Positions 50,513 to 60,347 of a stretch of DNA of 64,000 nt are shown here, one piece after another. The translations under genes and the position numbers were made by a program. Source of the DNA: Croceivirga sp. (GTDB lineage Bacteria; Bacteroidota; Bacteroidia; Flavobacteriales; Flavobacteriaceae); contig JANQQQ010000012.1 in assembly GCA_028284935.1 (NCBI GenBank), forward strand, positions 496,001 to 560,000. Direction: 5' to 3'. A model generated the notes under the pieces. That model worked only from the letters and a program-made list of their open reading frames with translations. It searched no databases and was not told where the DNA came from. Position 1 is the first letter of the stretch. Every line of letters starts with the position of its first letter.

Positions 50513-53242
50513 CTAATCCACTTCGTATATAAGTTCCGAGTACCCTATTTTACCATTAGCGGTTATTCCTTCACAAATCAAAACCATTTTACCCCTGATA
50601 TCACTATTGAAGAATACGGTATTAGCTTGACCTGTATCATTGATTGGAATATTGGGTTTCCAATACAACAAAGTGCGTCTATCAGGAATATCCCAATCAA
50701 TCTTTTCGGCATCTTGATAAGGCGGTACATAATATTCACGTTCAGGAGAAAATTGAGGAGCTATACCATTTATTAGGTTGGTACTTCTGGATTTGGGGAA
50801 AGCACCAGCTAAACCCTTTCCTGAATAGGTATAAATGGCCAAAATAGCAGGAAATTGCGGAGGAGGACATATTGGGGAACATGGAAAAACTCGGCTGTGG
50901 TAGTCATTGGCTGTCGAACTATTTCGAATAATCTCGGCACTCTTTACAGCACTTACCGGAATATTCCCAATAAGTCTGTAGTCTTCCAACCTTATGGGAG
51001 TACCATCAATAACAATATAGGTAAAGCCTGCCCCATAAACATAGGCAATTTCAAATCCTCCCCCATTGCCAACCCGTCTAACCCGAATTTCTTTTGGATA
51101 ATTGAAGAGCAACCATCTGTAAAGGTTTCTTGTCCACTTTTTTTGTTTATTTAACAACTCTTTGTTGTCTATGACCACATCTGGAATCCCATGCAGTTCT
51201 ACCATTTCAGAACGCTCCGGCGTAACTTGATAATCGCTGACGACCACTTCGTTAAGAGCTATGGTATTAGGTAATAGAAAGGGATCTAGTTTTATATCCT
51301 CTCCTATCTTTTCAATCATTTTCCTTTCAATAATACGATCTACAGGAACAATTATTTTTTCTGTTTCGTAGGTTATTTTAGGAACGTTGTACTTTTTGAT
51401 AGCTATTTTTTGATTACTGCTTTTGATGCTTACCTCTGAGGGCCTAATTACAAATTTTTTACCTAGTCCATAACTGTCGTTCAAGGCAAAACTAAAATAC
51501 CCCGTACTATCCGTTTCTTGTGTATGAGCCTCCATGGGTTCTCCCATTAAAAGCATATTCAAGACATATTCTTTTTTCTTTGGTCCGTCCCTTTCACTTG
51601 TTCTTTGGACATCATTAACAGTACCTTTAATCTCCAAACCTTTTTCGGCCTTGAAAAGTCTTGGTTTTTTCTTCGCTTTATATTTATAATTGGTCCAACC
51701 CTGAGTTAACATTAGATAATCCAGTTCAGTCAAATTTCCATTATTTTCAAAATAGTACGATGGATCTTCAATGGGTCCCTTTATGTCCGATTGCAGTAAA
51801 AAGTAGGACAGAATGGTATTCCTATTCAAATTGGTCCCGTAAAAATGGGCAGAATCAATGGCCATAACGGAAACTGAGGCGGGAACGGACGAACCATTAT
51901 ATTTTGTGGTTATTGAAACCTGTACGCTATCGCGGTGGTTATACAAAGCTCTGTCCGTTTCAATGGTAACATTAAGTTGTTCCTCTTTTAAATGATTAAA
52001 AAAAGTGCGTTCCGCAACGGGTCTGTAGTTGTTATCATAGACGGTAAGACCTATAACGCCATGCGGCAAATCCTTATTTTGAATTTTGTAAGCGAACCTA
52101 CCCCTTTTAAATTTTGATTTTAACAGAAACAGGTTGCTACCCCTGTGGTATAGCTTAACAAAAAGACTATCAGAACTTTTGTCTTTTTTCCTAAGTTGTA
52201 TCTCCTTAAAAGAATAATTATGTGTTAATCCCAAAACCACTCCATTGGCTATTGGATTAGGTAATTTATATTTAATGACGTTTCCATTTTTTGTACTTAG
52301 AATACCGTAATACGTTTTGTTTGGTTTAGGAATCAATTTGAACTGGCCCATACCCAAAAAATTGCTTTCAAACTTGGTAATTCTGTTCCCTTCATTATCT
52401 TCTATGAATCCTTGAATTCTATTACCCTTCCCCCTATAGTCCAAATACTTAAAACCAATACTACTTTCCATCTCCTCTACCATGTTACCCCCTTCAGGAA
52501 AAAATTGCAACGTTCCGGACGTATCATCAAGCACTATCGACTTTGCAAACTCTTTGTTCTGGGTTTTTAGTTGGTAATTAATAATTTGAACATCCAACGG
52601 GACATTATGCTCTATAGTAACATTAGTCTTCCGCCTCAGCTTTATGGAAATCGAGTCCTGGCCGTCTTTCCAACTCATATATAACATGGCGTTGCCCTTG
52701 TGTAGACTATCCAATACCAACGGAAAAACTTTGGATGAGATTGAAAACTTATTTTTTGTAAAATCTTTAGTGAATACTAGGTCTTGTATGGGGGATCGTT
52801 CTTCCTCTTGTGATTTAATCCCATAAATAGCTATAGGCACCGATGTAATGAAATCAGTTTCAAAGTTTTTATTCCATTCGGTATAGGCCCGTATGATATA
52901 TTTTCCTTCCCGATAATTGGAATGCAGTTGAAAAAAGTTTTCTGCAACACCTGCCTTTATTTTCAAGAGCTTACTATCAACAATGTGCTCATTTAAAGGA
53001 TCGATAAGTTCTACATGAAGAACAGCACTTTTCGTAGTCGGCTTATGCTCCACTACGTTGGTAACTATGGCCTTGAACCAAATGGTTTCTGAAGTATCAA
53101 AAGTGGTTCCGCTAAGCTGTAGGTATATCTTTTCTGCATCTACGGCATTAGCGAACTCTTCACTCTCTTTTTCAAAAGGATTTTGTGGGTAAAGAAAAGT
53201 TGCCGATAAGAATATGCTAAATAAGGAGCAAAAAAACCTCAA
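50513..53242 (-). CDS. Large secreted protein with MG2-like and TonB-plug-like domains, no barrel
   Basis: 909 aa. Signal peptide (SLFSIFLSATFLYPQ). N-terminal macroglobulin-like (MG2) domain about 35-140 (YLQLSGTTFDTSETIWFKAIV ... YREGKYIIRAYTEW), several further beta-sandwich segments (YNHRDSVQVSITTKYNG is another MG-like start), and a C-terminal plug-like segment about 720-860 (YIVIDGTPIRLEDYRLIGNIP, VKSAEIIRN). No barrel follows. Start is TTG 53242: the frame is closed by TAG seven codons upstream and there is no ATG. Family occurs in Bacteroidota without a known role. Confidence 0.82.
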   Translation of the reverse strand: MRFFCSLFSIFLSATFLYPQNPFEKESEEFANAVDAEKIYLQLSGTTFDTSETIWFKAIVTNVVEHKPTTKSAVLHVELIDPLNEHIVDSKLLKIKAGVAENFFQLHSNYREGKYIIRAYTEWNKNFETDFITSVPIAIYGIKSQEEERSPIQDLVFTKDFTKNKFSISSKVFPLVLDSLHKGNAMLYMSWKDGQDSISIKLRRKTNVTIEHNVPLDVQIINYQLKTQNKEFAKSIVLDDTSGTLQFFPEGGNMVEEMESSIGFKYLDYRGKGNRIQGFIEDNEGNRITKFESNFLGMGQFKLIPKPNKTYYGILSTKNGNVIKYKLPNPIANGVVLGLTHNYSFKEIQLRKKDKSSDSLFVKLYHRGSNLFLLKSKFKRGRFAYKIQNKDLPHGVIGLTVYDNNYRPVAERTFFNHLKEEQLNVTIETDRALYNHRDSVQVSITTKYNGSSVPASVSVMAIDSAHFYGTNLNRNTILSYFLLQSDIKGPIEDPSYYFENNGNLTELDYLMLTQGWTNYKYKAKKKPRLFKAEKGLEIKGTVNDVQRTSERDGPKKKEYVLNMLLMGEPMEAHTQETDSTGYFSFALNDSYGLGKKFVIRPSEVSIKSSNQKIAIKKYNVPKITYETEKIIVPVDRIIERKMIEKIGEDIKLDPFLLPNTIALNEVVVSDYQVTPERSEMVELHGIPDVVIDNKELLNKQKKWTRNLYRWLLFNYPKEIRVRRVGNGGGFEIAYVYGAGFTYIVIDGTPIRLEDYRLIGNIPVSAVKSAEIIRNSSTANDYHSRVFPCSPICPPPQFPAILAIYTYSGKGLAGAFPKSRSTNLINGIAPQFSPEREYYVPPYQDAEKIDWDIPDRRTLLYWKPNIPINDTGQANTVFFNSDIRGKMVLICEGITANGKIGYSELIYEVD

Positions 53243-53263
53243 CCTAGTACCACTTCTATTACT

Positions 53264-53271
53264 CTAAAGAT
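53264..53271 (-). promoter_or_regulatory. -10-like element (TATCTTTA) for the MG2/plug gene
   Basis: One mismatch to TAnnTTTG, 21 bases before the TTG start, consistent with that start. Confidence 0.3.
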
Positions 53272-53327
53272 AAGAAGAAAACCAATGAGGAAAGTAATAA
53301 GTCAACCTTCCCCTAGTGCTCAAAAAC

Positions 53328-54737
53328 CTAAACTTGTACTGATTTCCATTTACCCTTTCTGAACCAAACGATGGCTATTATGGCCAACAGAACTTCAGCG
53401 GTAGTAATGGCAATAAAAACACCTGTGGCACCAAATCCAAATACAATGGCCAAAAGATAAGCCACAGGTAACTGGAACAACCAAAAGGAAACCAAATTTA
53501 TTTTGGTGGGGGTTTGTGTGTCTCCGGAACCATTGAAGGCATTGGTGACCACCATTCCATAGGCATAGAAAATGTAACCTGCCGCAATTACCTGAAGGCA
53601 AAGCGCCCCATTATCCACAACGGAGGGAGTACTGTTAAAGGCACCCACGATTTGCTTGGCAAAAACTAAATAAATAATGGAAACCAGGCCCATAAAATAG
53701 GCATTGTACTTGCCCGTGATCCAAACGGATTTTTCTGCCCGTTCCGGTTGCTTTGCCCCTAAATTCTGCCCCACAAGGGTTGCTGCCGCATTGCTCATGC
53801 CCCAAGAAGGCATTAGGGTAAACATCATCACACGAATTGCAATGGTATAACCCGCTAACACCTCGCTTCCAAATTCACTCATTATTCGCATTAGGAATAC
53901 CCAACTTGATGTTCCAATCAAGAACTGGGCAATCCCACCCAGTGAAACCCTAATGATGTTGAGCATTACCTTAAGGTTCAATACAATATCCTGAAGGAGC
54001 AACCTAATCTTCCCCCAACCAAAAAACAAAATCCCCAATTGAAACAAAACTGCGGTTCCCCGGCCAATGTTTGTGGCGATGGCAGCACCCATAACACCAT
54101 ATTCCGGGACAGGACCCCATCCAAAAATAAAAATGGGATCAAGAATAATGTTCAGACCGTTGGAAAGCACAAGGGACCACATGGCAATACTGGCATCTCC
54201 TGCCCCCCTGAAAATAGCGTTAATCAAAAACAATAAGAGTATGGTGATATTACCACCAATCAACCATTTGGTATAACCGTGCCCTTCTTCAATCAAGTCG
54301 GGTTCCGCACCCATCAGGGCCAAAATCTCTTTATTGTAAAGAAACCCAATGACCCCAACTATCAGGGCCACCACTATTCCAAGAAAAATGGCCTGCACTG
54401 CTGTTTCCCGAGCACCTTTAATGTCCTTTTCCCCTACCCTGCGTGCAACTACGGCGGTCGCTGCCATACTCAAACCAATAGCTATGGCATAGACCAAGGT
54501 AATCACCGATTCCGTTAGGCCGATGGTGGCAACCGCATTTACACTGACCTGGGAAACATAGGCAATGTCGACCAAAGCAAAAATGCTCTCCATCAACATC
54601 TCCAAAATCATAGGGATGGACAACATAAATATGGCCTTGCGAATACTGCCTGTGGTGAATTCCTGTTCTTTTCCCGTAACAGCAACCCAGAAATACTTTA
54701 GTATTTTTTTTATCGATAAAGATTGTGATGACATCAT
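53328..54737 (-). CDS. MATE family efflux transporter
   Basis: 469 aa, twelve predicted transmembrane helices in two homologous halves. The NorM/DinF-type N-terminus FTTGSIRKAIFMLSIPMILEMLMESIFALVDIAYVSQV is characteristic, as is AIFRGAGDASIAMWSLVLSNGLNIILDPIFIFGWGPVPEYGVMGAAIAT. It exports cationic drugs or metabolites using a Na or H gradient. The region between it and the divergent M14 gene holds a strong palindrome that may control it. Confidence 0.95.
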   Translation of the reverse strand: MMSSQSLSIKKILKYFWVAVTGKEQEFTTGSIRKAIFMLSIPMILEMLMESIFALVDIAYVSQVSVNAVATIGLTESVITLVYAIAIGLSMAATAVVARRVGEKDIKGARETAVQAIFLGIVVALIVGVIGFLYNKEILALMGAEPDLIEEGHGYTKWLIGGNITILLLFLINAIFRGAGDASIAMWSLVLSNGLNIILDPIFIFGWGPVPEYGVMGAAIATNIGRGTAVLFQLGILFFGWGKIRLLLQDIVLNLKVMLNIIRVSLGGIAQFLIGTSSWVFLMRIMSEFGSEVLAGYTIAIRVMMFTLMPSWGMSNAAATLVGQNLGAKQPERAEKSVWITGKYNAYFMGLVSIIYLVFAKQIVGAFNSTPSVVDNGALCLQVIAAGYIFYAYGMVVTNAFNGSGDTQTPTKINLVSFWLFQLPVAYLLAIVFGFGATGVFIAITTAEVLLAIIAIVWFRKGKWKSVQV

Positions 54738-54768
54738 GTAGAAATTATGTGTTGAAAAATGTAGAAAT
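54736..54768. repeat. Direct repeat ATGTAGAAAT in the MATE leader
   Basis: Two exact copies of ATGTAGAAAT (54736-54745 and 54759-54768), 23 bases apart start to start. The first overlaps the MATE start codon. Confidence 0.5.
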
Positions 54769-54773
54769 CTAGC

Positions 54774-54803
54774 AGGTAACCAAAAACTCCCTTTTGGTTA
54801 CTT
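54774..54803. promoter_or_regulatory. Palindrome in the MATE/M14 divergent region (possible operator)
   Basis: GTAACCAAAA ACTCCC TTTTGGTTAC: perfect 10-bp arms with a 6-base loop, extendable to 12 with one G-T and one A-T pair. It lies 38 bases upstream of the MATE start. Either an operator for an efflux regulator or an mRNA leader hairpin. Confidence 0.45.
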
Positions 54804-54949
54804 GGCTGGAGACAGCTCAAAAAATGCTAGCAGATTCATAATTTCTATAACTTCATGATGGTGCAAAGATGCATAAAAGTTTTGAAAATGACACAAGTAC
54901 TTTGGTGTTATTAAAATTCCATACTTTTCAGAAAGCTAATTCACTTACA

Positions 54950-56230
54950 ATGAAATCATATTCCAACTGGGCCGCGATTTTCACTTTTTTGATTTTCCTT
55001 TCCTGTAAGAATACCGAAAAAACCATTGAAAAATCGGGGTATCAAGGGCAAGGCCCGACGCCCTTGGTATCGACAATAACCAAGCCTGTTCAAAAGCAGT
55101 GGAAGGGAACTTGGGCCTTTCAAGACAGTACAGTTTTTTTTAGCAACCAGTTTGATGGAGCGCGACTAAATGGTGTAGCCCACGATAGTTTAAACCATTT
55201 TACCCTATGGATAACGGCGGAGAACACCCCAATAAACCCCAGTCCGTGGTACGGTTTCAAAGTCTGGAGCAAAACTCCTCAGGAAATCAAGATGAATTTC
55301 ACTTACCAGGGTAGCAGAAACAGGTATTTCCCTAAAATTAGTTCTGACGGAATTCATTTCAGATCTTTGGATAGCACGCGCTTCAGCGCCATCAATCCTG
55401 GGGAAGGCGAATTTGGTATCAAAGCGGCTCCTGAAGGTATGGAAATAACCATTCAAATCGATGAAAAACCAACATGGGTAACCGCCCAAGAGTTATATAC
55501 TTCAACTAGGGTACAACAATGGACGGACTCACTTTCAAAAAAAGCTTTCATCATCAATTATGAGATTGGAAAAAGTAGGGAAGGACGCCCAATAACGGCA
55601 ATGGATATTAAGGGGAGTAGTTCTAAAAAAGCCCTTATTATTATGACAAGACAACATCCTCCAGAAGTTACCGGATTTTTAGCCTTTAAATCCTTTCTGG
55701 AAACCTTGACAGGAAATTCCCAACAAGCCGTAAAATTCAGGGAAAAGTTCGCGATTTTTAGTATCCCTACGGTGAATCCAGATGGGGTTGACAACGGGCA
55801 TTGGCGGCACAATATGGGAGGTATTGACCTTAATCGGGATTGGCAGGCTTTTAACCAGCCTGAAACCCGAGCCGTTCGCGATTTTTTGAAATCAAAAAGT
55901 AAGGAAGGATATGAATTTGTTTTTGGAGTGGATTTTCACTCTACATGGGATGACATTTATTATCCTTTGGATACCACGGTCACTGGCTCCAAAGGTCAAC
56001 TGGTCTTTGATTGGATAGAACGTATTGAACATAGACTCCCCCAGAAGAAGGCCAATGTAAGCGCGTCAAAAAAGTTATATCCCACCATGACTTCCAGAAA
56101 TCACTTCTTTGCCACTTACCAAATGCCTTCCATAGTTTTTGAGCTGGGAGATGATACCCCACGCCTCTTTTTAAAGGAAAAAGGCAAGGTAGCTGCTGAA
56201 GAATTGATGCAATTGTTGTTGGAGGAGTAA
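54950..56230 (+). CDS. M14 family zinc carboxypeptidase lipoprotein
   Basis: 426 aa from the ATG giving MKSYSNWAAIFTFLIFLSC, a lipoprotein signal. An N-terminal beta region is followed by the M14 catalytic domain: MTRQHPPEVTG (His and Glu zinc ligands), NPDGVDNGHWRHNMGGIDLNRDW (substrate-binding Asn/Arg), GVDFHSTWDD (third zinc His) and FELGDD (catalytic Glu). M14 enzymes remove C-terminal residues or cleave peptidoglycan peptides. Likely an envelope peptidase. Alone, divergent from the MATE gene. Confidence 0.92.
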   Translation: MKSYSNWAAIFTFLIFLSCKNTEKTIEKSGYQGQGPTPLVSTITKPVQKQWKGTWAFQDSTVFFSNQFDGARLNGVAHDSLNHFTLWITAENTPINPSPWYGFKVWSKTPQEIKMNFTYQGSRNRYFPKISSDGIHFRSLDSTRFSAINPGEGEFGIKAAPEGMEITIQIDEKPTWVTAQELYTSTRVQQWTDSLSKKAFIINYEIGKSREGRPITAMDIKGSSSKKALIIMTRQHPPEVTGFLAFKSFLETLTGNSQQAVKFREKFAIFSIPTVNPDGVDNGHWRHNMGGIDLNRDWQAFNQPETRAVRDFLKSKSKEGYEFVFGVDFHSTWDDIYYPLDTTVTGSKGQLVFDWIERIEHRLPQKKANVSASKKLYPTMTSRNHFFATYQMPSIVFELGDDTPRLFLKEKGKVAAEELMQLLLEE

Positions 56231-56284
56231 AAGGTTGCACCCAGGGGTCAAAAAAAGTGTGGTTCGATCTTTTCGATATAACAG

Positions 56285-59200
56285 CTAACTTGTTATGTAG
56301 TTCGTTCGATACCTCCAATAACTGACCCCACCAAGTATAAACACCCCAAGAACGATATACTTTACATAATCTGGAGTAATAGCAGCGGAACCCGATTGGG
56401 CATAGCTATGCAAGCCCACCAAATAGAAATTCACTCCAAAATAGGTCATCATAATAGATCCAAAGGCCGCCACGCTCATAAAATTAAATAACCATCTCCC
56501 CTTTAGGGCAGGGACCAATCGCATGTGAAGCACAAAAGCATAAATCATAATGGAAATAAGTGCCCATGTCTCCTTAGGGTCCCAACCCCAATAACGACCC
56601 CAACTTTCATTGGCCCATTGTCCACCTAAAAAATTACCAATGGTCAACATGATTAGACCAACGGTAAGGGCCAACTCATTGATAATGGTCAATTCCCTTA
56701 AATTGAGCTCCATTCTTTTTTTGTTCGCTTTAGTTGTAAGCATGATGAGCAATAGGGAAACCACCCCTAAAATCATGCCAACGGTCAACGGGCCGTAACT
56801 ACCTACGATTACGGCTACGTGTATCATTAACCAGTAACTATCCAGAACAGGAACTAAATTTCCAATGGCGGGATCCACCCAGCTTTGGTGGGCTATCCAA
56901 AGTAACATGGAACCCACAAAAGCACTAGCAGCTATGGTCAATTCACTTTTTCGACCAAAAGCAAGTCCCATTCCCATGGTGGCCCATGCCACATAGAGAA
57001 TACTTTCATAGGCGTCACTCCATGGGGCATGTCCAGAAATGTACCAACGAAGTATCAATCCTGCAGTATGCCAGATAAAAAGGATGATAATAACCCCCTT
57101 TAACAAATAGGCTGTCGCTTTCCAAATTTCCCTTTCCTTAAAAATCCGGAGTACCAAAACAAGGAACAGAAAAAGGCCAACTCCACCATAATACTTGAAC
57201 AAGCGATTAAATATATCCAGTTTGTTGTACAAAATCTCGGTCTTTACCTTCTTTTCCGGTGGCAATACTTCACTGCCGTGATTCTTTTGATTTTGCTTAA
57301 ACGCTTCCAATAGTTTGTCCGATTCCGAATAATCTCCAGTTGTTATGGAATTTTGAAGCGTGTTCAAGTAATAGGGCAGTCCGTTGGCCATAAAATTGGC
57401 ATATAGGGAATCCTGAACCTGATATTGACCAGAACGAAATTCCACGGCAGAAATCCACTTATTGTTTTCATCATTGAGCAGTGGAAATATTTTGAGTATC
57501 TCCCCGCCCAAAGCCATATTCAACAAGCTAATGCGTTCATGGACCTTGATAAAATCTTTCTGGAACTGATTAGGGTTCGTGGTAGAGGTCGCTTCCTCCA
57601 AATAGGGCTTCAATTTGTACATGCCCGTTGCATCGAACATATCGGTTGCCCTGAGGTATTTTTGACCTTCTTTTACCCCAATGATTTGACGAATACTGTC
57701 ATTTTCCCTTTTTCCAATATTGATAAAGTCCACATTGTACCAAAGTGGAGGATTTATCATCATGGAAAGAAATACTTGATCGGAATTTAAATCTTTAAAC
57801 TTATCCTTACCACTCAGCTTACGAAGTAATTCCGAAGTGAACGTGTGTAGGGGCTTCATACGCCCGCCTTCATCTTGGATCACGAGTTCACCAAATGCAT
57901 CGGCATGTGCCTCACTTACTGTCGTAGCATTAATGACAGAATCTATCTGCTCTTGGGTGGGTAGATTATTGTGATTTTGGTTACCCTTTTCTTGGGCAAA
58001 ACCTTGAGAAACCATAAAAATTAGCAGTGTAGTCGCTACTAGTTTTTCCTTTTTCTTTTTTACCCTTTCCAACGCCTTGGCTAATTCCTTGAATCTGGTT
58101 TTTCCGAAAAACATAATTCCCAACAATCCAACATAGAGCAGAAAGTAGCCGATATAGGTAATCCATGTACCCCAAACATCATGGTTAACACTAAGGATGG
58201 TACCCCTTTCATCCGGCATAAAGCTGGCCTGAAAAAAACGATACCCTTTGTGATCAAGGACATGATTCATAAATATATCATAGTCAAAAGGACGTTCATC
58301 CTCAATAGTTACCTTGCTCATAAAAGATTTATAACTATTGACCGTTCCAGGGTACTTTTCCGCGATAAAATCGTTGAGTTTAACGTTAAAGGGCAACTCA
58401 TAAATCCTTGAGCCATAACGAAGTGAAAAATCCAATCCCCCCAAAGTGAACTTATCGGCAAAATCGGAAGGACCTTTACTCCCCAAAAGTCTTTTCTCAA
58501 CGGTTTGCCCGTTAGCAGTTACAGCCACTACCAACGCATCTTGGGTCTGTTCCGTAATTTGGTCGTTGGGTACTTTTACTATTCCATATGAACCTCGAAC
58601 CAAAGGTTCAGGGATGACAAACTGCATTCCAGCGGTGGTATATAACGACCTTAATTGTAATACCTGCAAACTGTCTTGAACCAACTTTCCTTGAAACTGG
58701 TCGGCCATCCGCATAAATTGCCCTTCGAACGGGGATATAATCTTGTACTCGCCGTTTTCTTCAAAGATGTTGATAGCTCCACTGGTCTCCTTGTTCAATG
58801 CAAACAACACGTTATGGATACTAGCAATTGTTCCGTTTTCCAAATAGTGCTCATGGCGTTGACCATCCCCAGCTTCCACTATCTTTAAGTACTCCTTCCC
58901 ACTTTCATCGGGTATCAATCCTTCTTTGGCGCCTTTGATGAAATCTACATATTCTATCTTAAATTCTTGTTCATTAAAATCATCATGCCAAGGTAAGCTG
59001 GACCTTTTCCCTTCAGGGGTCACTAAAATATCATCTTCCAACGCTTTTCTCCGGTTCTGTCCATTGATTTCCCCATCAACATAGGCTGTTAAATACGTTT
59101 TATCGGAATAAAACACCTTTTCAGAGTTTCCCTCCCTAATGGGCATCATCCCTTCAAAACTGATGTATCGTGTAACAAAGGCCCCCACAATGATTAGAAT

Positions 59201-59458
59201 CCATGAAAGGTGCAACACCAAAACGGGCCATTTTTTCCATTGCAGCAAATTGTATCGATAAATATTACCGAAAAAGTTGATGACAAAAAATACCATGATG
59301 GCTTCGAACCAAGTAGCATTATAAACATAAATGCGAGCGGTTTCCGTGCTGTAGCCGCTTTCAATAAAGGTTCCAATTCCCATTGCCGCGGCGAACACAA
59401 GGAATAGAACGGCCATTAATTTTGTGGAGAAAAGTGTTTTCTTCAATACATCGAACAT
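56285..59458 (-). CDS. ccsA: Fused cytochrome c biogenesis protein ResB-CcsA
   Basis: 1057 aa. The N-terminal half is ResB/CcsB-like (helices near 15-35, 48-65 and 78-98, then a large periplasmic part and a helix near 430-450). A spacer of about 250 soluble residues follows. The C-terminal half is CcsA/ResC, eight helices with the haem-handling tryptophan motif WANESWGRYWGWDPKETWALI. System II assembly attaches haem to apocytochromes c at the periplasmic face. The fused form is the usual Bacteroidota version. A TAATTTTG element lies 20 bases before the start. Confidence 0.93.
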   Translation of the reverse strand: MFDVLKKTLFSTKLMAVLFLVFAAAMGIGTFIESGYSTETARIYVYNATWFEAIMVFFVINFFGNIYRYNLLQWKKWPVLVLHLSWILIIVGAFVTRYISFEGMMPIREGNSEKVFYSDKTYLTAYVDGEINGQNRRKALEDDILVTPEGKRSSLPWHDDFNEQEFKIEYVDFIKGAKEGLIPDESGKEYLKIVEAGDGQRHEHYLENGTIASIHNVLFALNKETSGAINIFEENGEYKIISPFEGQFMRMADQFQGKLVQDSLQVLQLRSLYTTAGMQFVIPEPLVRGSYGIVKVPNDQITEQTQDALVVAVTANGQTVEKRLLGSKGPSDFADKFTLGGLDFSLRYGSRIYELPFNVKLNDFIAEKYPGTVNSYKSFMSKVTIEDERPFDYDIFMNHVLDHKGYRFFQASFMPDERGTILSVNHDVWGTWITYIGYFLLYVGLLGIMFFGKTRFKELAKALERVKKKKEKLVATTLLIFMVSQGFAQEKGNQNHNNLPTQEQIDSVINATTVSEAHADAFGELVIQDEGGRMKPLHTFTSELLRKLSGKDKFKDLNSDQVFLSMMINPPLWYNVDFINIGKRENDSIRQIIGVKEGQKYLRATDMFDATGMYKLKPYLEEATSTTNPNQFQKDFIKVHERISLLNMALGGEILKIFPLLNDENNKWISAVEFRSGQYQVQDSLYANFMANGLPYYLNTLQNSITTGDYSESDKLLEAFKQNQKNHGSEVLPPEKKVKTEILYNKLDIFNRLFKYYGGVGLFLFLVLVLRIFKEREIWKATAYLLKGVIIILFIWHTAGLILRWYISGHAPWSDAYESILYVAWATMGMGLAFGRKSELTIAASAFVGSMLLWIAHQSWVDPAIGNLVPVLDSYWLMIHVAVIVGSYGPLTVGMILGVVSLLLIMLTTKANKKRMELNLRELTIINELALTVGLIMLTIGNFLGGQWANESWGRYWGWDPKETWALISIMIYAFVLHMRLVPALKGRWLFNFMSVAAFGSIMMTYFGVNFYLVGLHSYAQSGSAAITPDYVKYIVLGVFILGGVSYWRYRTNYITS

Positions 59459-59478
59459 AGAAATTCGCTTTCGGCTTG

Positions 59479-59486
59479 CAAAATTA
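59479..59486 (-). promoter_or_regulatory. -10-like element (TAATTTTG) for ccsA
   Basis: TAnnTTTG on the minus strand, 20 bases before the ATG. Confidence 0.4.
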
Positions 59487-59574
59487 CGACCTAGAAGGGA
59501 CTTTTAGGAATATCCCTATGCTATTTGCTTCAACAAAAGCGTTAATTATTTTTAAAAAGGCTTCGGCAAGTTCG

Positions 59575-59582
59575 TACTTTTG
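59575..59582 (+). promoter_or_regulatory. -10-like element (TACTTTTG) of the DUF2520-kdsC-maf unit
   Basis: TAnnTTTG only 3 bases before the ATG at 59586, pointing to leaderless initiation or to a chance match. Confidence 0.3.
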
Positions 59583-59585
59583 GGA

Positions 59586-60347
59586 ATGCCTTCAATTGTA
59601 CTCTTGGGTACGGGAAATGTCGCCACCCATTTATTTCATGCTTTTCAAAAAGCCAAGGATGTAGAAATAGCACAGGTCTACGGACGAAGGAAGAAGGGCC
59701 TAAAGCATTTTCAGGCACTTGCAAGAATTACCAATGATACTTCCCAAATACTGGACGCTGATATTTATATTTTAGCCATCTCGGATACCTCCATTACCGA
59801 GGTGTCGCAGTCATTACGTTCCAAAAAGGGATTGGTGGTCCACACTTCAGGAAGCGTTGCTTTGGATGCCATAGCGACAGCACGAAGAGGTGTTTTTTAT
59901 CCCCTGCAGACCTTTACCAAAGGCAAAAAAGTCGATTTTTCCGAGGTACCTTTATGTATCGAAGCGCGAAATCCGGACGATTTCATCCTATTGAAGACGT
60001 TGGGCACATCCATTAGTAAAAAGGTTCATCAGATTTCCTCGTTGCAGCGTAAAAAAGTACACCTAAGTGCCGTTTTAGTGAACAATTTCACCAACCACTT
60101 ATTCCATTTGGCCCAAGAAATCTGTGTGGAAAATAACATTCCGTTTGATTTGTTGCACCCATTGATTTCTGAAACTGTGCACAAAATCCGACATTTGCCA
60201 CCTGTAGATGCCCAAACAGGGCCAGCGAGAAGACAAGATGCGGAAACCATGCAACTACATTTGGAGCAATTCGAAAATCCTTTGCATAAAAAAATATACC
60301 AACTTCTAAGCGAATCCATCAAAACTACTTATGAAAAAGAATTATAA
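59586..60347 (+). CDS. Rossmann-like and DUF2520 domain-containing protein
   Basis: 253 aa from ATG 59586. N-terminal NAD(P)-binding Rossmann domain (IVLLGTGNVATHLFHAF; DADIYILAISDTSITEV) and a C-terminal DUF2520 helical domain (VLVNNFTNHLFHLAQEICVE, ETVHKIRHLPPVDAQTGPARR). It resembles the 6-phosphogluconate dehydrogenase-like or ketopantoate reductase-like group; the reaction is unknown. Overlaps the KdsC-like gene by 17 bases. Confidence 0.92.
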   Translation: MPSIVLLGTGNVATHLFHAFQKAKDVEIAQVYGRRKKGLKHFQALARITNDTSQILDADIYILAISDTSITEVSQSLRSKKGLVVHTSGSVALDAIATARRGVFYPLQTFTKGKKVDFSEVPLCIEARNPDDFILLKTLGTSISKKVHQISSLQRKKVHLSAVLVNNFTNHLFHLAQEICVENNIPFDLLHPLISETVHKIRHLPPVDAQTGPARRQDAETMQLHLEQFENPLHKKIYQLLSESIKTTYEKEL

